64,000 nucleotides of DNA from contig NZ_CP036433.1 in the NCBI RefSeq assembly GCF_007751035.1, positions 6,739,001-6,803,000 on the forward strand. The letters are read 5' to 3'. The position numbers and the translations under genes are program-made. The notes beneath the pieces were generated by a model that saw nothing but the letters and a program-made list of their open reading frames with translations, did no database searches and was not told the DNA's origin. The DNA is from Lignipirellula cremea (lineage in GTDB: Bacteria > Planctomycetota > Planctomycetia > Pirellulales > Pirellulaceae). Below, one piece after another: positions 59,833 to 64,000 of this stretch. The first letter of the stretch is position 1; each line of letters starts with the position of its first letter.

Positions 59833-62526
59833 CTACGGTCGGGGGAAAACGCGGGGAGTGAAGCTTTCGGGCGGCGTTCCGGCGCCTGCGGGCAAGGGAG
59901 CCGCCGGCGCTGGGGGTTTGGGCCTATCGACCCCGGGAGCAGCGCCGCCTGCGGGACCGGCCGGTGCGGCCGCTCCGCCGGGAGCACCGGGTACAGCGGC
60001 TCCGCCGGGAACTGGAGGTCCGCCCACTGCGGCGGGCTGGTTGGCCGGATTGTCAACGGCGGGACCCGGCGGTTTAGGACCTGTGTTAGCTGGACCCGCG
60101 CCATCAGGCCCGGCAGCCGTAGGGTCAGCCGCCGGATCATCGCCAATCGGGATCGGCACGCCGTCGGCATGATAGGCGACTTCCCGCTTGGAAAGCTTCT
60201 CATTCCAGCGCTGCAAAGCCAGACGATTGGTGCGGACGTCGGCATCGGGGCGATACCCGAGCGACCAGCCGGTAATGCGTCGCAGATTTTCGCTGGCCAG
60301 CACGCGGACTTCCATCGAGTCGCTTTCCAGCAGCGAGATCAGCTTGGCGGCGCCGCCGCCTTCGAGCGATTCCGGCGCATAACGAACCAGCAGTTCATAA
60401 AGCGGACCGCTGACCTTGGGGGTGACCCGACTGAGCGTGAGCCACAATTCGTCGGAGGCATCCAGGTTACGGGCGAGAGCCCTTTGGACCGCATCGTAAT
60501 GATCGTCCCAGTAAGAACGCATCATTTTATCCGACAGCGATTTCACAAACGGTTCGTAAAAATCGACTTCGCATAATGCCCGGGTGGACAGTGAAGCAAC
60601 TTCCATCGGCGCGCTGGCGGAGTTCTCCACCAGGCTTAGCACCAGGTTTTTTTCTGTCCCGACCAGCGGTTCCAGCGTTTTGGCAGCCCTCCGCTCCGAC
60701 GGGTCGTCGTTCCGCAAATCGGTCCAGGCCGGGGGAGTGGGGGAGTCTTCAATATCAGCCACGGCGTTGAACAGGCTGAGAGAAAAATCTTTCGGCAAGG
60801 GCGTCAGCTTGCCGCCTTCTTCCCATTGCAGGCGACCGGAAATGCACGAAATCCGGGCGGCGATATGAATCGGCCCCACTTGCGGATCCACCCCGGGCAG
60901 GCGGACGCGTTCCACGGAAACGGCCGCCTCGGAGCCCGGCTCCATCAGATGCAGCACGCCGCGATGCTCAAACAGGTCGACGCCGATTTTCGCCGGCCCT
61001 TTCGGCGACGTCAGAGTCAACCGGCCGGAACCGCCGTTAATAAAGTCCAGCACCAGCGTGGAGTCCGGGCGGGAATAGAGCATGGTGCGCGTCGGTCCGA
61101 CCAGCTGCATTTCCAGGCCGGGCAGCTCCAGCACCGGGCGGAAACCGGGCAGCGCGATAATTTCCGAATTGGTCATCACGGGGCCATCCATCGGCACACG
61201 ACTCCACAGGCGGGCTTCGCCTTCTTTGGGCGTTTCGCTGACGGCCAGAATCTGTTCCGCCGAGATGAGCTTGCCGGCGACGATTACGGGCCGCGGTTCC
61301 GGTTTGGGGGCGTCTCCCGGAAGAGCGAATTCGTCAGGCGTCACCGCCGCGACCGTGGTGGGAGGCTTCGCTCCCGCGCCTTCGGTCGGCGCGGCTCCCA
61401 GAGCATTGCCGGGCAGTTCGGCAGCCGGCACGGCGTCGCCAGGAGTCGGCGGGATGGGAGTGCTGGTCGGGGCCGGCGCCGGGGACGGGTCGATCTCCGG
61501 CTGCTTTAAACCGCCGGGAGCCGGTGTAACCGGCGTCGCGCTGCCGCCTGGCGTGACCGGAGCGACCGCGGGAACTGCAGGAGCGGTAATCGGAGCCGCG
61601 GGACCTGCCGGAGCGACGGGACTGGCCGGCGGGACAGCCGGATCCTGGCCCGGGCCGGGCGGAAGGTTCTTGTCGGCATCCTGCGCTGGGCCTGCTGCGG
61701 GATCGGCCTGGGCGACGGCATCGCCGCTGAGCATGCGCCACAGGGGGTGGTTGCTGTTAAGCGGTCCCATTGCCGCGAGACCCGCGAACACAATCAAAAA
61801 CACCATGGCGGTCGTCGCCAGGTAGGGCCACAGATTCCACTTTTTGGAAACGCGCAGGTAGTCTGGCACTTCGGGCTTGGCGCGGGGCGTTTTCGGCTCG
61901 TGGTGGCCGCCGTCGAGTTCGGATTCCAGTTGGCTGGCGGTCAGCTCGCCTTTGCCGGAAGACGGATGGCTGGTCAAGGGAGCCGGCTCCGGCAACGAAG
62001 CGGCCCGTTTGGGCTGCGCGCCAGCTGCATCGTCTGTGACCTCGTCCGCCGGCCCTGGCCCGCCGTTTGTCGCTACGGCATCCGCCGCGGCGCCGACTGC
62101 GGCCGCAGGGCCGCCGCCCAGGGGCGAATCGGAGGCGCCTTTGACTGCGTTTCCCAGCGCGTAGACCCGCTCCCGCAGCGGCGGCGGGGTGTCGGCCGGA
62201 TCGCCCAGCACCAGCGTGAGAATCTGCAGGCAGGAAGCCACCTCGGCCAGCTGCGCGTCGGACTCCAGGCAGAGTTTTTCAAAGCCGGGCGTACGATCCG
62301 GAGCCAGCGAGCCGTCGAGATATTCCGAAACGGTGTTGGCGTCGTGGGCGCCGCGTCCTTCAAATTTGGGCGCTCCCAGCTGGGCTTTGCGGGTCACGAC
62401 CCGAACCCGCTGCACCAGCTTGCTGGCGAATTCGCTCTCTTCGATTTTTTTACCGATTTCATGAGCGTCGGTGGGATCGAGCGCGTCGTCCAGCCAGGCC
62501 AGCATGGTTCGCAATGTTAAACGCAT
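59833..62526 (-). CDS. Large Pro-rich membrane protein with anti-sigma-like N-terminus
   Basis: 897 aa. The first 130 residues (MRLTLRTMLAWLDDALDPTD; DANTVSEYLDGSLAPDRTPG; DAQLAEVASCLQIL) look like the cytoplasmic helical domain of planctomycete anti-sigma-type proteins. A spacer leads to one membrane segment (YLATTAMVFLIVFAGLAAMG). A periplasmic Pro/Ala linker follows. A beta domain (VLDFINGGSGRLTLTSPKGP, IHIAARISCISGRLQWEEGG) and helices with LVRYAPESLEGGGAAKLISL resembling HEAT follow, then a Pro/Gly tail. Whether it binds a sigma factor is inference; none is adjacent. Confidence 0.75.
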   Translation of the reverse strand: MRLTLRTMLAWLDDALDPTDAHEIGKKIEESEFASKLVQRVRVVTRKAQLGAPKFEGRGAHDANTVSEYLDGSLAPDRTPGFEKLCLESDAQLAEVASCLQILTLVLGDPADTPPPLRERVYALGNAVKGASDSPLGGGPAAAVGAAADAVATNGGPGPADEVTDDAAGAQPKRAASLPEPAPLTSHPSSGKGELTASQLESELDGGHHEPKTPRAKPEVPDYLRVSKKWNLWPYLATTAMVFLIVFAGLAAMGPLNSNHPLWRMLSGDAVAQADPAAGPAQDADKNLPPGPGQDPAVPPASPVAPAGPAAPITAPAVPAVAPVTPGGSATPVTPAPGGLKQPEIDPSPAPAPTSTPIPPTPGDAVPAAELPGNALGAAPTEGAGAKPPTTVAAVTPDEFALPGDAPKPEPRPVIVAGKLISAEQILAVSETPKEGEARLWSRVPMDGPVMTNSEIIALPGFRPVLELPGLEMQLVGPTRTMLYSRPDSTLVLDFINGGSGRLTLTSPKGPAKIGVDLFEHRGVLHLMEPGSEAAVSVERVRLPGVDPQVGPIHIAARISCISGRLQWEEGGKLTPLPKDFSLSLFNAVADIEDSPTPPAWTDLRNDDPSERRAAKTLEPLVGTEKNLVLSLVENSASAPMEVASLSTRALCEVDFYEPFVKSLSDKMMRSYWDDHYDAVQRALARNLDASDELWLTLSRVTPKVSGPLYELLVRYAPESLEGGGAAKLISLLESDSMEVRVLASENLRRITGWSLGYRPDADVRTNRLALQRWNEKLSKREVAYHADGVPIPIGDDPAADPTAAGPDGAGPANTGPKPPGPAVDNPANQPAAVGGPPVPGGAAVPGAPGGAAAPAGPAGGAAPGVDRPKPPAPAAPLPAGAGTPPESFTPRVFPRP

Positions 62527-62884
62527 CAGGTAATCCCTTTCACCGAAGATAAAACGCCAGGTGCTGGGCGCGATAGGCGCGGCAGTCAGCCCCTGTTCTG
62601 GTGTGTCTGCTTTGGGGCTTCACAGGTAATAGTGCCGACGGCAGCCGCCTGCCGTACAAAATTTTGGGAATTTTCCGGAAAGAGCCGCCAGCTTTCCCCA
62701 CCTGCGGGAGCTTGTTAGCATGACGCGTCTGACGGTGGTCAGCCTTTTTCCACAAAAACACCGGTCGATGCGGACAGCACCCCATCGTCCCAAGCCAGTG
62801 GATCAAGGTGCGGCCCTGCGGAATCGGGCGGCCTTTCATCAGCGGCGAGCGACTCAGGACGATTATTCAAGGGCGACGTGTTCA
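62527..62884. other. Intergenic region between divergent genes
   Basis: 358 bases. The secretion gene start (62885) and the Pro-rich gene start (62526) diverge here, so promoters should be within. No clear element was found. Confidence 0.35.
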
Positions 62885-64000
62885 ATGCCGGAATTCTTCT
62901 ACCTCGCCCTGACTGCGGAAGGCCAGCGGACCAGCGGCAAGGTGCAGGCCGAGGACCTGCCTGCCGCCCAGCGACTGCTGGCGGAACGCGGCTGGACGAT
63001 CGACGAAATCCAACCGCTACCGCAGGGGGCAAGCCGCTACACAACGGCCGAAACTGAAGAGCTTGCCAGTCGTTTGACCGACGTCGCCCAGGCCGGCTTG
63101 CCGCTCGCTGCAGGCTTGCGGGCTGCTGCCGAAGAGACCGATTCCTCCGCGCTGCGCCGCACCTTTCGTATCCTGGCCGAAAGACTGGAAGAAGGGGTCG
63201 ACCTGCCGACCGCGCTCCGACTGCCGGAAGTCAAGGCGCCGCCATTTCTGCAGATCCTGTTAAACCAGACAACCAGCCGCCAGCCGGTGGCGGTGGCCAG
63301 CGAGCTGATTCGTCATTATCAGCTGGTGGGGGAACTCCGACGTTCGCTGCTGGTGGCGATGGTCTATCCGTGTTTCACGCTGCTGCTGGCGATCCTGGTG
63401 TTTGCGGCGGCCCAGTGGTTTGTCGTGCGGCGGTTTCGTGATTTTTACGCGGAGATGGAACTCGAATTGCCCGCGTCGGCGCAACTGCTGTTTTTCTCCG
63501 CTGAGGTCGGTCCGCCGATGGTGCTGGTGCTATTGCTGATCGGCCTGGTCACCGCCGTAACGCTGCGATTTGGCCTGGGGCGGGCGCGGTGGGGGATGCT
63601 GCTGGAGTACGTGCCGATTGTGGGCGTGCTCCGAAAATGGGCGTCGCTGGCGGAGATTTCCCGCCAGACCGGGGCCCTGGCTCGACTGCAGACGCCGCTG
63701 CCGGGCGCTTTGCTGGCGGTCGGTTCCAGCTGCTGCGACATTAGCTTTCGCGGCTTTTGTCAGCGGCTGGCGGAGCGGGTCGCCGCCGGATCATCGCTGT
63801 CGCAAGCGTTCCGCAGCGAGCGCAGGGCGCCCATCGCCATGCAGCCCTTTTTACGCTGGGGAGAAGCCGAAGACCGCCTGCCGGAAGCTCTGGAAGCGGC
63901 GGGAGAAATGCTGGAGCAACGCCTGCAGGTGCGGGCCGAACTGGTGCAAAGGCTGGGTCCCGTGATGGTCTATTTCACGACCGCTTTGCTCGTCGTCGGC
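62885..64000 (+). CDS. GspF/PilC-type inner-membrane secretion protein, partial
   Basis: 372 codons are visible; the gene runs off the right edge. The N-terminal motif MPEFFYLALTAEGQRTSGKV and QRLLAERGWTIDEIQPL are the standard start of GspF/PilC proteins. The first T2SSF domain has LTDVAQAGLPLAAGLRAAAE and GVDLPTALRL, then a membrane pair (VAMVYPCFTLLLAILVFAAA). The second domain has LAEISRQTGALARLQTPLPG and LAERVAAGSSLSQAFRSERR. These proteins form the inner-membrane platform of type II secretion or type IV pili. No other machinery gene is inside the window. Confidence 0.9.
   Translation, partial: MPEFFYLALTAEGQRTSGKVQAEDLPAAQRLLAERGWTIDEIQPLPQGASRYTTAETEELASRLTDVAQAGLPLAAGLRAAAEETDSSALRRTFRILAERLEEGVDLPTALRLPEVKAPPFLQILLNQTTSRQPVAVASELIRHYQLVGELRRSLLVAMVYPCFTLLLAILVFAAAQWFVVRRFRDFYAEMELELPASAQLLFFSAEVGPPMVLVLLLIGLVTAVTLRFGLGRARWGMLLEYVPIVGVLRKWASLAEISRQTGALARLQTPLPGALLAVGSSCCDISFRGFCQRLAERVAAGSSLSQAFRSERRAPIAMQPFLRWGEAEDRLPEALEAAGEMLEQRLQVRAELVQRLGPVMVYFTTALLVVG

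Overview
The window looks like a chromosomal segment of a planctomycete, most likely of the Pirellulales lineage. This is inferred from gene content, since no rRNA is present. The DNA is GC-rich, genes are mostly single or in short operons on both strands, and many products are typical of planctomycetes. These include a DUF1501 Tat-type protein, an FG-GAP/ASPIC-UnbV protein, an EF-hand/esterase fusion, a DUF4838 glycosidase-like protein, a BlaI/M56 pair, an ECF-like sigma factor, multiheme cytochromes with HEAT/TPR tails, and several zinc-ribbon proteins with long Pro/Ala linkers. Core genes present are argS, rsfS and an lptF/lptG-type permease.

Layout. 1-7.2 kb: end of an outer-membrane transporter-like gene, a Pro-rich zinc-ribbon membrane protein, an atypical kinase with a long helical tail, an EF-hand esterase and a DinB-fold protein. 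7.4-12.2 kb: a likely two-gene operon encoding a DUF4062/STAND-NTPase/ankyrin protein (about 1315 aa) and a translationally coupled 220-aa unknown protein. 12.3-19 kb: a lipoprotein hydrolase (DUF900-like), an LptF/G permease, a phosphoesterase and an FG-GAP protein. 19.3-24.7 kb: a secreted beta-propeller, then a gene-poor accessory patch (20.8-22.5 kb) with low-GC small ORFs and decayed coding sequence. 25-34.7 kb: an RND/MMPL exporter, small membrane proteins including a frameshifted one, an octaheme cytochrome, argS and rsfS.

35-43.6 kb: DUF4838 protein, a BlaI-M56 protease operon with a visible dyad in its promoter and a 36-bp tandem repeat inside the protease gene, a sigma factor, and three genes including a receiver-like protein lacking its phospho-acceptor Asp. 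43.6-52.3 kb: an alginate-export-like porin, a DUF2817/M14-like peptidase, a very large hybrid histidine kinase whose membrane domain aligns without gaps to the copper/ethylene-binding domain of plant ETR1, and another zinc-ribbon membrane protein followed by a two-unit palindromic repeat element. 52.5-64 kb: DUF1501 protein, an exopolysaccharide export pair (Wza-like and Wzc-like tyrosine kinase), a third zinc-ribbon protein, a HAD phosphatase, a large anti-sigma-like Pro-rich membrane protein, and the start of a type II secretion/type IV pilus inner-membrane protein.

Best candidates for something new are the DUF4062-STAND-ankyrin plus partner operon (possible conflict/defence module) and the ETR1-like sensor kinase. 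No tRNA, rRNA, CRISPR array, or intact insertion sequence was recognised.
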